From Spirochaetaceae bacterium (GTDB lineage Bacteria; Spirochaetota; Spirochaetia; B11-G9): 35,334 bases of DNA. Shown piece after piece: positions 26,954 through 35,334 of this stretch. Position 1 is the stretch's first letter. Every line of letters begins with the position of its first letter. The stretch is taken from assembly GCA_030638735.1 (NCBI GenBank), contig DAOWEB010000415.1:1-35334 (forward strand). Direction: 5' to 3'. The notes beneath the pieces were generated by a model that saw nothing but the letters and a program-made list of their open reading frames with translations, searched no databases and was not told the DNA's origin. The translations under genes were made by a program, and so were the position numbers.

Positions 26954-28058
26954 GTTCCTGTACATCAGTATAGATGCTTTTAAGTATTTCGTCTGGTATT
27001 GTATAAAAAGAGTGATTAACAGGCATTTTATCACTCCACCAGAACAGTTCAATCAAGTTTCTAAGTTTTAAAGCCGTCTGCATCGATGGAGACTCATCCG
27101 TTTCCACTTTATCACAGTATTCCAGGAAATGTTCCGGTAATCGGCAAAGATGTAGAATAGTCCTGAATATTCCCCGCACACTATCGGAAGATTTGATGGG
27201 AATTCCATTATCTACCAGTGTTATCACCTGTTTGTTGTAAAGTCCTGTATCAATTTGTAATAAAAGGTAATTGTACAGATATATAAAGGGGAGATAAACT
27301 TTTAAAGGTTCTGTTTTTCCTGATCTGAACATCAATTTGAATATAGTACCATAATAAGATAAAAATATATCGGGCATTATTGAATAAGGTGAAGGTACAG
27401 AATAATCAGAAATAGGAATTTTTTGACTTAGATTCAGGATATTATCTGCACCAATTATATTTATTGCTTTATTCAGATCAAATTCAGACCTGGAACTAAA
27501 ATAATCTGAGCTCACAAGCCGTGCTACTCTAAAAAGAAGAAAAATATCAGACGAAATAATCTCTCCTAATTCTTCATTATGGGATTTACTTTTATCAATT
27601 AAATTAATCCTTTTAGATAACCCTGAAGTCATACTGAAAAAAGTATCAGAATTTATTTTTTCCCAGAGATCTCCATCCTCTATACTTTTCTTAATTTCAA
27701 TAAGTTCAGTAATTCTGGACAATAGTTTTTCATCATCCCATGGTTTGGGGAAAAAGGTCACTGCTGCACATGAAAACATAGTTTCCAGAACTACCTCTTT
27801 CTCTACATATCCACTCAACATAATTCGGATTACTTCAGGATACTTATCCCGGACAAAACTTAAGAGCTCAAACCCGTTCTCATCCGGCATCTTATAATCA
27901 CTGATTATCATATCTATTTGATTTCCAGTTAGAAACTGCTTTGCCTCCAGAGAGGAAGATACTATAACAATTTCATATGGATACTCAAAAAGCGTTCTTC
28001 TAAGGGCTTTTAAAATACTTTTTTCATCATCTACAAGAAGGATAACTATTTTATTCAT
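26934..28058 (-). CDS. Response regulator with divergent HDOD-like C-terminal domain
   Basis: ORF 374 aa; REC DMIISDYKMPDENGFELL, PKPWDDEKLL; then EIISSDIFLLFRVARLVSSDYF...DLNKAINIIGADNILNL resembling HDOD. Confidence 0.75.
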   Translation of the reverse strand: MNKIVILLVDDEKSILKALRRTLFEYPYEIVIVSSSLEAKQFLTGNQIDMIISDYKMPDENGFELLSFVRDKYPEVIRIMLSGYVEKEVVLETMFSCAAVTFFPKPWDDEKLLSRITELIEIKKSIEDGDLWEKINSDTFFSMTSGLSKRINLIDKSKSHNEELGEIISSDIFLLFRVARLVSSDYFSSRSEFDLNKAINIIGADNILNLSQKIPISDYSVPSPYSIMPDIFLSYYGTIFKLMFRSGKTEPLKVYLPFIYLYNYLLLQIDTGLYNKQVITLVDNGIPIKSSDSVRGIFRTILHLCRLPEHFLEYCDKVETDESPSMQTALKLRNLIELFWWSDKMPVNHSFYTIPDEILKSIYTDVQELKKSQL

Positions 28059-30585
28059 TTACAACTTCTCCTTCACTTTCTGCTACAATTGGTAATTTAA
28101 AGGTAATAACTGCGCCGCCATTTATGTCATTCTTTGCATAGATAACTCCATTATGTTTTTTAACAATAATATCATAGGATATATGCAAGCCCAGCCCTGT
28201 TCCTTCTCCAACCGGTTTGGTTGTAAAAAACGGCTCAAATATAGTATCAATTATTTCTTCAGGAATACCTGGTCCTGAATCCTTAATATCACAGCAAATG
28301 TAATCGTCTTCCTGGTAAGTGTTTATATAAATAGTACCTTTAGATCCCTTACCTTCATATTTTATCGCATGGGCTGCATTAATAATTAGATTCAAAATTA
28401 CCTGATTAATTTCACTGCTGTTGCACATTGTTTTTGGTATATCTCTAAAATCTGTTTTAGTTTCTGCTATATACTTAATTTCGTTTCGGGCAATAATCAG
28501 GGTTGTCCGAATTGCTTCATTCAGGTCGTAAACATTTATCGCCTGCATCTGATCAACTCTTGAAAAACTCCTTAAGCTGTTAACAATATTTATAACACGA
28601 TCGAATCCATCATAGGATTCTTTAAGAAGTTCATTCATATCCTCCATAATAAAATCAATTTTATGTTCAGACATAATATCTTTGAGATAATCCTGATTCA
28701 GATCTTTGTTTGAATATAAAGATTCGATCATCGAATGGATATGATCTCTATATTTACCCATAGTTCTGAAATTACTATAAACAAATCCTATAGGATTATT
28801 AATTTCATGGGCCACACCGGCAGCAAGCCTTCCGATGGATGCAAGTTTTTCTTCCTGAACAAGTGAGCCTTGAGTCTGAATCAACTCAGTGTTAATTTTC
28901 CTGAGCTTTTCTTCAGACTCTACTTTTTCTGATATATCCTCAATTATCGCGATATAACCTGTAATATTATTTTCTTTATTCTTAATGGGAGAAACAGATG
29001 TAAGTTCCCACAAAAGACGGCCGTCTTTACACTTATTTTCAAATGTTCCCCGCCAGGTTTTCCCTGATAAAAGATGATCCCACATTTCAAAGTAAAATTC
29101 ATCATTCCGGAGGCCGGATTTCAGTATTCTCAGGTCCTTACCTATAGCTTCTTTGGAACTGTATCCTGTAGTCTCAGTGAACATAGGATTAACATAGTTT
29201 ACTTTGCCTTCTGTATCAGTAATTATAATTGTAGAGGGGTTCTGCTCTATTGCCTGTCTGTATATCCTGATTTTACGTTCACGTATGGACTTAACAATTG
29301 CCATGGTAATTATGTCACCAATAACATTAAAAATGGAAACTTTCTTTCTGCCAGGCAGTGTACTCTTGTTCATGGTGATCCATAAGACGCCTAACTGTTT
29401 GTCTTTTTTTATAATCGGGATTATCAAAAAACTAAATTCCTTTACAGACTCAAGGTACTTTTCCATTTCCTGACTTAAGCTGACAGTAGAACCTTCCTCT
29501 GAAACCAGATATCCCGTTTCCTTTATTTTCATTAAATCCTTAAAAACTGATTCATCAGGGGACACAGATAATAGTTTATCTTCCGGGGTCCAGGAAGTTC
29601 GTCTGCATGATTCAATATGATTTTCGTTGTTCCACAATAAAATCTGACAGAAATCTGAACCAAAATAGCTGCCTATTTGATTCAACAAATCATGGAAAAG
29701 AATACTGATTTTCTCATCTGAATATTTTACTAAAAGCTGTAAAATTCCATTAAGCATCCCCCTCAATTTAAGCTGATCATTAAGTTCTGCCTCAAAAGAA
29801 AAGCGCTGCAGTGCAAGAGAGATTTGCTGGGCTACTACAGAAAAAGTGTTTATTTCATCGATAGTAAAAGGGAAGCTCTCTACATGACTATCCAGAACCA
29901 GATAGATCTCAATCATATCACCTGTTTTATAATTTTTTGAAAGAGATTCACTTAAAACCCATTGGCTTTCTCTGAAATTCTCAGATTCATAAATTATTGT
30001 ATTATATGTAATTCTGGTGCTTATATAGTCAGACATACTGAATGCACTGGGAATGAGGGGAAGTGTGTCCTTAATAAGCTCTTCCACATCTGTTCGCTTG
30101 TTAATTAGTTGGGATATTTTAAAAAATGTATCCAGTTCTCTTATCTGATCCAGAAGCTTTATTTTTGATATTTCAAGATTCTTCTCACTTTCAAGTTTTT
30201 TCTGTTCCAGGTGAATTCGTTTAACTGCAATGTTAATAAGGACTTTTAAAGTCTGAATACGAAAAGGTTTAAACAACAATCCATAGGGTTCGGCCTCCTC
30301 TATTCTTTCTACAGTTTCATCATCCATTCCTCCGGTTACAAAGATAACAGCTATTTGAAAACTTTCACTAAAAATCTTTGCAAGTTCAATACCGGAAAAA
30401 CGTTCTTCCAGAGAAATATCCATTAAAATAATATCCGGTTTAATCTCTTCTACCCGATCCAGAGCTTCTTCAGCGCTTAGGCAATATGAAATATTTTCAA
30501 ATCCATATTTTTCCAGCCCTCTTTTAATAAAATTAACTGTAATAATTTCATCTTCAACTATTAAAATGGAAATATCACTATTCAT
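28051..30585 (-). CDS. REC - GAF-like - PAS - HisKA - HATPase sensor kinase
   Basis: ORF 844 aa; [78 protein letters not shown]. Confidence 0.92.
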   Translation of the reverse strand: MNSDISILIVEDEIITVNFIKRGLEKYGFENISYCLSAEEALDRVEEIKPDIILMDISLEERFSGIELAKIFSESFQIAVIFVTGGMDDETVERIEEAEPYGLLFKPFRIQTLKVLINIAVKRIHLEQKKLESEKNLEISKIKLLDQIRELDTFFKISQLINKRTDVEELIKDTLPLIPSAFSMSDYISTRITYNTIIYESENFRESQWVLSESLSKNYKTGDMIEIYLVLDSHVESFPFTIDEINTFSVVAQQISLALQRFSFEAELNDQLKLRGMLNGILQLLVKYSDEKISILFHDLLNQIGSYFGSDFCQILLWNNENHIESCRRTSWTPEDKLLSVSPDESVFKDLMKIKETGYLVSEEGSTVSLSQEMEKYLESVKEFSFLIIPIIKKDKQLGVLWITMNKSTLPGRKKVSIFNVIGDIITMAIVKSIRERKIRIYRQAIEQNPSTIIITDTEGKVNYVNPMFTETTGYSSKEAIGKDLRILKSGLRNDEFYFEMWDHLLSGKTWRGTFENKCKDGRLLWELTSVSPIKNKENNITGYIAIIEDISEKVESEEKLRKINTELIQTQGSLVQEEKLASIGRLAAGVAHEINNPIGFVYSNFRTMGKYRDHIHSMIESLYSNKDLNQDYLKDIMSEHKIDFIMEDMNELLKESYDGFDRVINIVNSLRSFSRVDQMQAINVYDLNEAIRTTLIIARNEIKYIAETKTDFRDIPKTMCNSSEINQVILNLIINAAHAIKYEGKGSKGTIYINTYQEDDYICCDIKDSGPGIPEEIIDTIFEPFFTTKPVGEGTGLGLHISYDIIVKKHNGVIYAKNDINGGAVITFKLPIVAESEGEVVNE

Positions 30586-31786
30586 TTACACCTCCTGGAA
30601 GAATAAAACTAAACTTAGCTCCACACTTCTCAAGATTTTCAAACCAAATTTTACCCTGATGTTTTTGTACTATTATGTCATAACATAAACTAAGCCCAAG
30701 GCCTGTTCCTTTTCCAACCTCTTTAGTTGTAAAAAACGGATCAAATATTTTGTGGGCAACAGAGGCATCAATTCCTGGCCCAGTATCAGATACACTGAAT
30801 TTTACAGAATTATTTTCCTTTATAGTTTCAATAATTATCTTACCACGATCTTTTGAACCAATCATTTCTATTGCATTTGCAGCATTGACAATCAGGTTTA
30901 GCAAAACCTGATTTATTGAATCACCATTACAAAAAACCATGGGTATTTCACCTAACTCCAGTTTTACATCTGCAATATATTTATACTGTAGTTTTGCTAT
31001 ATTAAGAGTATCCAGTACTGCCTGATTTAAATCAAAATCAGTTTTAAAATCTTCATCTCCCATTCGTGCAAAACGCTTCAAACTGTTGGTTATTGTGGCT
31101 ATACGATTAAGTCCATCTTCATTTTCTTCTATAATATCTTTTATATCGGATAGTATAAAATCAATTTTATCTGCATTTTCAATTTCTTTCAGGGGATAAT
31201 TATTACTAATTTTTGTAAAAGTATCCGTCATCATTTCCAGGTATTTTTTTAATGACCTGGAATTGCTCTTTATAAAACCAAGAGGATTGTTTATTTCATG
31301 TGCAACACCTGCTGCAAGTTCTCCAATGGTTGCCATTTTTTCCTGCTGTGCCATTGTATTATAGGCATCCTGCAGTTTTTGATTAGTATCAGCTAATTCC
31401 AAATTCAATCTGGCTGTCATTAAGTTTAAATTTATAAATTCAGAAATATCATTTATTAGACCATATATTATCTGTTCTCCATTATCATCCTTTTGTATAT
31501 AACCATACTCATGACCTGTAATAAGTCTACTATCTTTACCTAACATTCTTATTTCAATATCAAATATCGTTTTTCCGGATAACAGGATAGAATCCAGTTC
31601 ATTTTTATCTTCGGGATTAGCATAAAACTGTATTAAATTTATTCCTTCCAAAATATCTGTAGGACTTATTTCAAGAAGCCTTTGACCAAAGGGATTAAGA
31701 TAAAGAATTGTCCCATCTTTTTTACTTACATAAAATAAAATACTACTGTCATTAATTAAACTGTTAAACCCGACACTGTAATCCAT
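30578..31786 (-). CDS. PAS-domain sensor histidine kinase
   Basis: ORF 402 aa; [44 protein letters not shown]. Confidence 0.93.
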   Translation of the reverse strand: MDYSVGFNSLINDSSILFYVSKKDGTILYLNPFGQRLLEISPTDILEGINLIQFYANPEDKNELDSILLSGKTIFDIEIRMLGKDSRLITGHEYGYIQKDDNGEQIIYGLINDISEFINLNLMTARLNLELADTNQKLQDAYNTMAQQEKMATIGELAAGVAHEINNPLGFIKSNSRSLKKYLEMMTDTFTKISNNYPLKEIENADKIDFILSDIKDIIEENEDGLNRIATITNSLKRFARMGDEDFKTDFDLNQAVLDTLNIAKLQYKYIADVKLELGEIPMVFCNGDSINQVLLNLIVNAANAIEMIGSKDRGKIIIETIKENNSVKFSVSDTGPGIDASVAHKIFDPFFTTKEVGKGTGLGLSLCYDIIVQKHQGKIWFENLEKCGAKFSFILPGGVNE

Positions 31787-32145
31787 TATTTCTCCTGTAT
31801 AAAGTTAAAAAAAGCAGTGAAGCCGAGCAGTTCCAAAATACTCATAACCTTGGGCTGCATATTTTTAATAAATAATTTCATACTTCTTTTTTTACTGTTT
31901 ACAAGAATTGTTGTAAACGCTCCTATTCCAGTTGAAGAAACATAGTAAAGTTCAGACATTGCAAGAATTAGTTCACAACCGGAAGGAGAAGAATCTATAA
32001 GCTTAGTCATATAATCTAAAAAATGTATTGAATTAGTTGTTTCCAATCTTCCTTTTACATTTACAGTAACTTTGTTTTCTACAGTTCTATCTGTGTTTAA
32101 AAATAATCCATCGTATTCTATTGTTTCACTTACATTTCCAGTCAT
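31786..32145 (-). CDS. STAS-domain anti-sigma-factor-antagonist-like protein
   Basis: ORF 119 aa; VTVNVKGRLETTNSIHFLDYM, CELILAMSELYYVSSTGIGAFTTIL. Confidence 0.85.
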   Translation of the reverse strand: MTGNVSETIEYDGLFLNTDRTVENKVTVNVKGRLETTNSIHFLDYMTKLIDSSPSGCELILAMSELYYVSSTGIGAFTTILVNSKKRSMKLFIKNMQPKVMSILELLGFTAFFNFIQEK

Positions 32146-33302
32146 TAGTTTATCCTTACAGACAGAAGTGTTATATCATCATAGAAAACACCTTCCATAC
32201 TTTCCTTTCTAAAAGTTTCTATAATTTCTTTCGGAGTTGAATTTCTACCGGTTTCATCAAGTAGTATTTTGCCTGTAATTTCTTTTGTTAAATTGCTCTT
32301 ATTATCGCCAACTTCAATTAGCCCATCTGTAAACATATAGACATAGTCACCTTTTTCAATCTTAAAAGACTTATTTTTATATTCAGCTTCATCGCTGATA
32401 TTAAGACAAAGACCCTCATCATGTATGGGATAAAACTTCGTACCCCGAACAAGATAAAAGTGAGATTGTCCTGCATTTGAAAAAATAATCTTTTTTCCCG
32501 CCGTATTAATTACAAGCGCTACAAATGTAATAAGCATGTCAGGAAACTGACTGAGTTCTTTGGATATTCTTATATTCAGCCATCTAAGAAAATCTGCAGG
32601 AGATATGCCGTTTTTTTGATGATCTCTGATATATTCGCTGTAAATTATTGTTTTAAGAATAGTTGTTATAAAGGCTGCTTTTAAGCCATGCCCGGCAACA
32701 TCTCCCAATAGGACCAGACAATTGCCATCCTGAAGCGGAATAATATCGTAGTAGTCGCCTCCACAATAGAGCATTGGTAGAGGCTGGTATTCAATTTCGA
32801 ATTTTATTCCCACCAATTCGGGTACATCCCGTTGGAGTAGTTTTTTCTGAAGCTCCCCTCCCCATTTTAATTCTTCCTCAAGCATATGCAGGTACTTTGT
32901 TTTTTCTTCTTTTAGTTTTGCCAGGTCGTAGGCTTTACCTATTTCTGTTAAAAGATATTTTTCATCCCATGGTTTAAGTATGTATGCGAAAATGCCGGAC
33001 TTAACGGCCTTCATAATCTCTTCGACCTCTGAATAACCTGTAAGGAGAATGGTAATTATATCCGGATACTTGTCTCTGATTTTAAGAAGAAGATCGCTCC
33101 CCAGCATTTCCGGCATACGTAAATCGGAAATAACAAGAAAAACTTCTTTTTCTATATCCAGAGCAGCAAAAGCCTCTACAGGATTTGTAAAGCTTATAAT
33201 CTCTATCCTGGAATCAGAACACCAGTCAAATAATTCTCTCTTCAGGGAGTTAAGAATACTCTGCTCATCGTCTACAAGCATAATTTTTTTCATATCAGTC
33301 AT
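32145..33302 (-). CDS. Response regulator with SpoIIE/PP2C phosphatase output
   Basis: ORF 385 aa; REC FLVISDLRMPEMLGSDLL, KPWDEKYLL; PP2C YCGGDYYDIIPL, LLGDVAGHGLKAAF, SNAGQSHFYL, YMFTDGLIEV, YDDITLLSV. Confidence 0.92.
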   Translation of the reverse strand: MTDMKKIMLVDDEQSILNSLKRELFDWCSDSRIEIISFTNPVEAFAALDIEKEVFLVISDLRMPEMLGSDLLLKIRDKYPDIITILLTGYSEVEEIMKAVKSGIFAYILKPWDEKYLLTEIGKAYDLAKLKEEKTKYLHMLEEELKWGGELQKKLLQRDVPELVGIKFEIEYQPLPMLYCGGDYYDIIPLQDGNCLVLLGDVAGHGLKAAFITTILKTIIYSEYIRDHQKNGISPADFLRWLNIRISKELSQFPDMLITFVALVINTAGKKIIFSNAGQSHFYLVRGTKFYPIHDEGLCLNISDEAEYKNKSFKIEKGDYVYMFTDGLIEVGDNKSNLTKEITGKILLDETGRNSTPKEIIETFRKESMEGVFYDDITLLSVRIN

Positions 33303-33322
33303 ACTACCCTTTCCTTCAGAAA

Positions 33323-34738
33323 TTAAAATCTCTTCCTGTCATTAATTCTTTTAAATTTTATCCTTACTGTGGTTCCATTATCCCTGGTGATATCTACTGT
33401 ACCACTCAGTTGGCCGGCCGCCAGCATATAGACTAAACTAAAACCTGTAGTATCTGAATTTTTGGGTACTATGGATTCAGGGATCCCTACTCCATTATCT
33501 TTAACCATAAGTGTTATTTCATTAGATTCATCTTCAGACAAACTTACATAGACAGATCCCTTACCATCCGGATATGCATGTCTTATACAGTTTGAGAGAA
33601 GTTCACCCACAATAAGGGCACCTGGCTGAGCAAGATCCAGACCAAAATCAGGAACATCTGCTTCTATATGGAGATCAATGTTCCCGCAGAACACTATTAA
33701 AGAATCACAAAGTGTGCTGAATATGTGTGAGACAACGTTTTTAAAGTTAATTGCAGAAAAAGAACGTTCCTGGTAGATATCATTATGGATAGCCGACATG
33801 GCGCCAACTCTCGCCTGAGCTATTGCAAGAACATCCTTCTCTACCTGTAGATCGCTGCATTCTATCTGCATGTTAAAAAGGCTTACCATTATCTGCATGT
33901 TGTTGTTTACACGATGGTAGATTTCCTGAAGAAGGAGTTCTTTTTCTTTAAGGTCCTCTTCAATTTGTTTCTGATCTTTAACTCTTTGGGTAATATCATT
34001 CATTATAGTAATAAGGCCTACTACTTCACCTTCAGAATCTCTGTAACGAGCAAAGCTTGAAGAAACGTAGAATATTTCACCATTTTTTTTTCTATTTTTA
34101 AATTTTTTTTCCTTAATATTTCCATTTAATGAATCTTGTAAAATTAATTTATGCTCTTCTTTTGATATTCCCGGAGCACTAATAATATTCAGTTCTTTAC
34201 CAATTATTTCTTCTGGTGTGTATTCTGTTAAGCTGATAAATGCAGGATTAACATATCCAATTATCCCTGTATTATCCATTAGAATTATAGCATTAGGACT
34301 TTGGTCTACAACAGTAGATAATTTTCTAATCTCATCCTGTGCTTTTTGTTTCTCTATCTTTACTTTCTTATTTTCAAGAGCAGAAATAACCGCCAGTCCC
34401 AACCGATTCATATTATCCTTAAGGATATAGTCTATAGCACCCGCTTTCATGCAGTTAACTGCTGTCCTTTCATTTATGGATCCGGTAACAATAATAACAG
34501 GAATATCCGGAGAATGCTCAAGGACATACTTTAGCGCAGACATTCCGTCATAGGTCGGCAGGCTGTAGTCGGATAAGATAAGATCCGGCTTAAATTCATC
34601 AATCAGCCTTTTAAAATCGACTTCGTTATCTGTACATATAAAATCGCAGAGAATATCTGCGACCCGAACCTGGTCCATAATCAGTTCTGCATCAGTTTCT
34701 AGGTCTTCCAGTATTAGAAATTTATAATCTGTGCACAT
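33323..34738 (-). CDS. REC - PAS - HisKA_2-type histidine kinase
   Basis: ORF 471 aa; DLILSDYSLPTYDGMSAL; PAS AIILMDNTGIIGYVNPAFISLTEYT; LLLQEIYHRVNNNMQIMVSLFNMQ; VKDNGVGIPE. Confidence 0.9.
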   Translation of the reverse strand: MCTDYKFLILEDLETDAELIMDQVRVADILCDFICTDNEVDFKRLIDEFKPDLILSDYSLPTYDGMSALKYVLEHSPDIPVIIVTGSINERTAVNCMKAGAIDYILKDNMNRLGLAVISALENKKVKIEKQKAQDEIRKLSTVVDQSPNAIILMDNTGIIGYVNPAFISLTEYTPEEIIGKELNIISAPGISKEEHKLILQDSLNGNIKEKKFKNRKKNGEIFYVSSSFARYRDSEGEVVGLITIMNDITQRVKDQKQIEEDLKEKELLLQEIYHRVNNNMQIMVSLFNMQIECSDLQVEKDVLAIAQARVGAMSAIHNDIYQERSFSAINFKNVVSHIFSTLCDSLIVFCGNIDLHIEADVPDFGLDLAQPGALIVGELLSNCIRHAYPDGKGSVYVSLSEDESNEITLMVKDNGVGIPESIVPKNSDTTGFSLVYMLAAGQLSGTVDITRDNGTTVRIKFKRINDRKRF

Positions 34739-34741
34739 TTT

Positions 34742-35334
34742 TTAATCCTCACTTTTATTGTTAATTACAAAATAAAAAGCAGCTCCTTTTCCGGGTTCTG
34801 ATTCTACCCAAACTCTACCACCATGGCGTTCTATTACCTGCTTTACTATTGCAAGTCCTACTCCTGTACCCTCTATACTACTATTATTGTGAAGCTGCAT
34901 AAAAATATCAAATATTTTATTAGAAAATCTCATATCTAAACCGCTGCCGTTATCTTCTACATAATATGCAGCTCCATCTTCTGACATTTGCATTCCTATT
35001 GTGATAAGAGGAGATTCCACAGTACGTGTAAACTTGACTGCATTATCTATTAAATTAATAAATACCTGTTTAATCATTGGATAACTGCCTGAAACATCCG
35101 GCAGAGTCAGAATATCGAATACCGGATTACTCCCTTCTCTATTTTCCGTAAAATTACTGCATATCTCCAAAACCAGTTTTTGCATATTTATATTATCGAT
35201 TTTTATTTCAGTTCTACCCATCCGGGAAAAAATGAGAAGGTCGTTTATAAGTGTCTGCATCTTCATGCTATTCTCTGAGATTACAGAGATCAGTCTAAGG
35301 GTTTCCTTATCTGCAGTTTGACCTATCTGACCCT
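34742..35334 (-). CDS. Sensor histidine kinase, C-terminal part (N-terminus beyond the right edge)
   Basis: Frame stays open past the track start (35266) to the edge: GQIGQTADKETLRLISVISENSMKMQTLINDLLIFSRMGRTEI...NLIDNAVKFTR...GTGVGLAIVKQVIERHGG. Confidence 0.88.
   Translation of the reverse strand, partial: GQIGQTADKETLRLISVISENSMKMQTLINDLLIFSRMGRTEIKIDNINMQKLVLEICSNFTENREGSNPVFDILTLPDVSGSYPMIKQVFINLIDNAVKFTRTVESPLITIGMQMSEDGAAYYVEDNGSGLDMRFSNKIFDIFMQLHNNSSIEGTGVGLAIVKQVIERHGGRVWVESEPGKGAAFYFVINNKSED

Overview
The window is AT-rich bacterial chromosome dominated by signal transduction; gene content suggests a spirochaete-like organism (inference only). Left part (about 1.2-14.3 kb, minus strand): a chemotaxis locus with MCP, CheR, CheB, CheW, a second MCP, a hybrid CheA (Hpt-kinase-CheW-CheW-REC), a fused RsbW-like kinase/STAS protein, a REC-SpoIIE/PP2C phosphatase, CheY-like regulators and a C-terminally truncated CheX next to response-regulator and HD-GYP relics. 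Middle (14.8-21.2 kb): HPr, cupin, RpiB, then a compact four-gene operon (cytosolic DUF1858-like + solute-binding-protein fusion, HypB/UreG-like GTPase, soluble ABC ATPase, zinc-ribbon protein) with its own promoter and terminator. That operon is my best candidate for an undescribed system. It is followed by cytidine deaminase and thioredoxin. Right part (21.3 kb to the edge): an HD-GYP regulator plus hybrid kinase pair, then a tightly coupled seven-gene kinase/STAS/PP2C/HDOD signalling operon running off the window. Noncoding highlights: three tandem hairpins with compensatory arm changes upstream of an MCP (3378-3440), and several families of small palindromic repeats, including one covarying pair and one nested/empty-site pair. 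No tRNA, rRNA, CRISPR array or transposase was seen. All family calls come from reading motifs; no searches were run.
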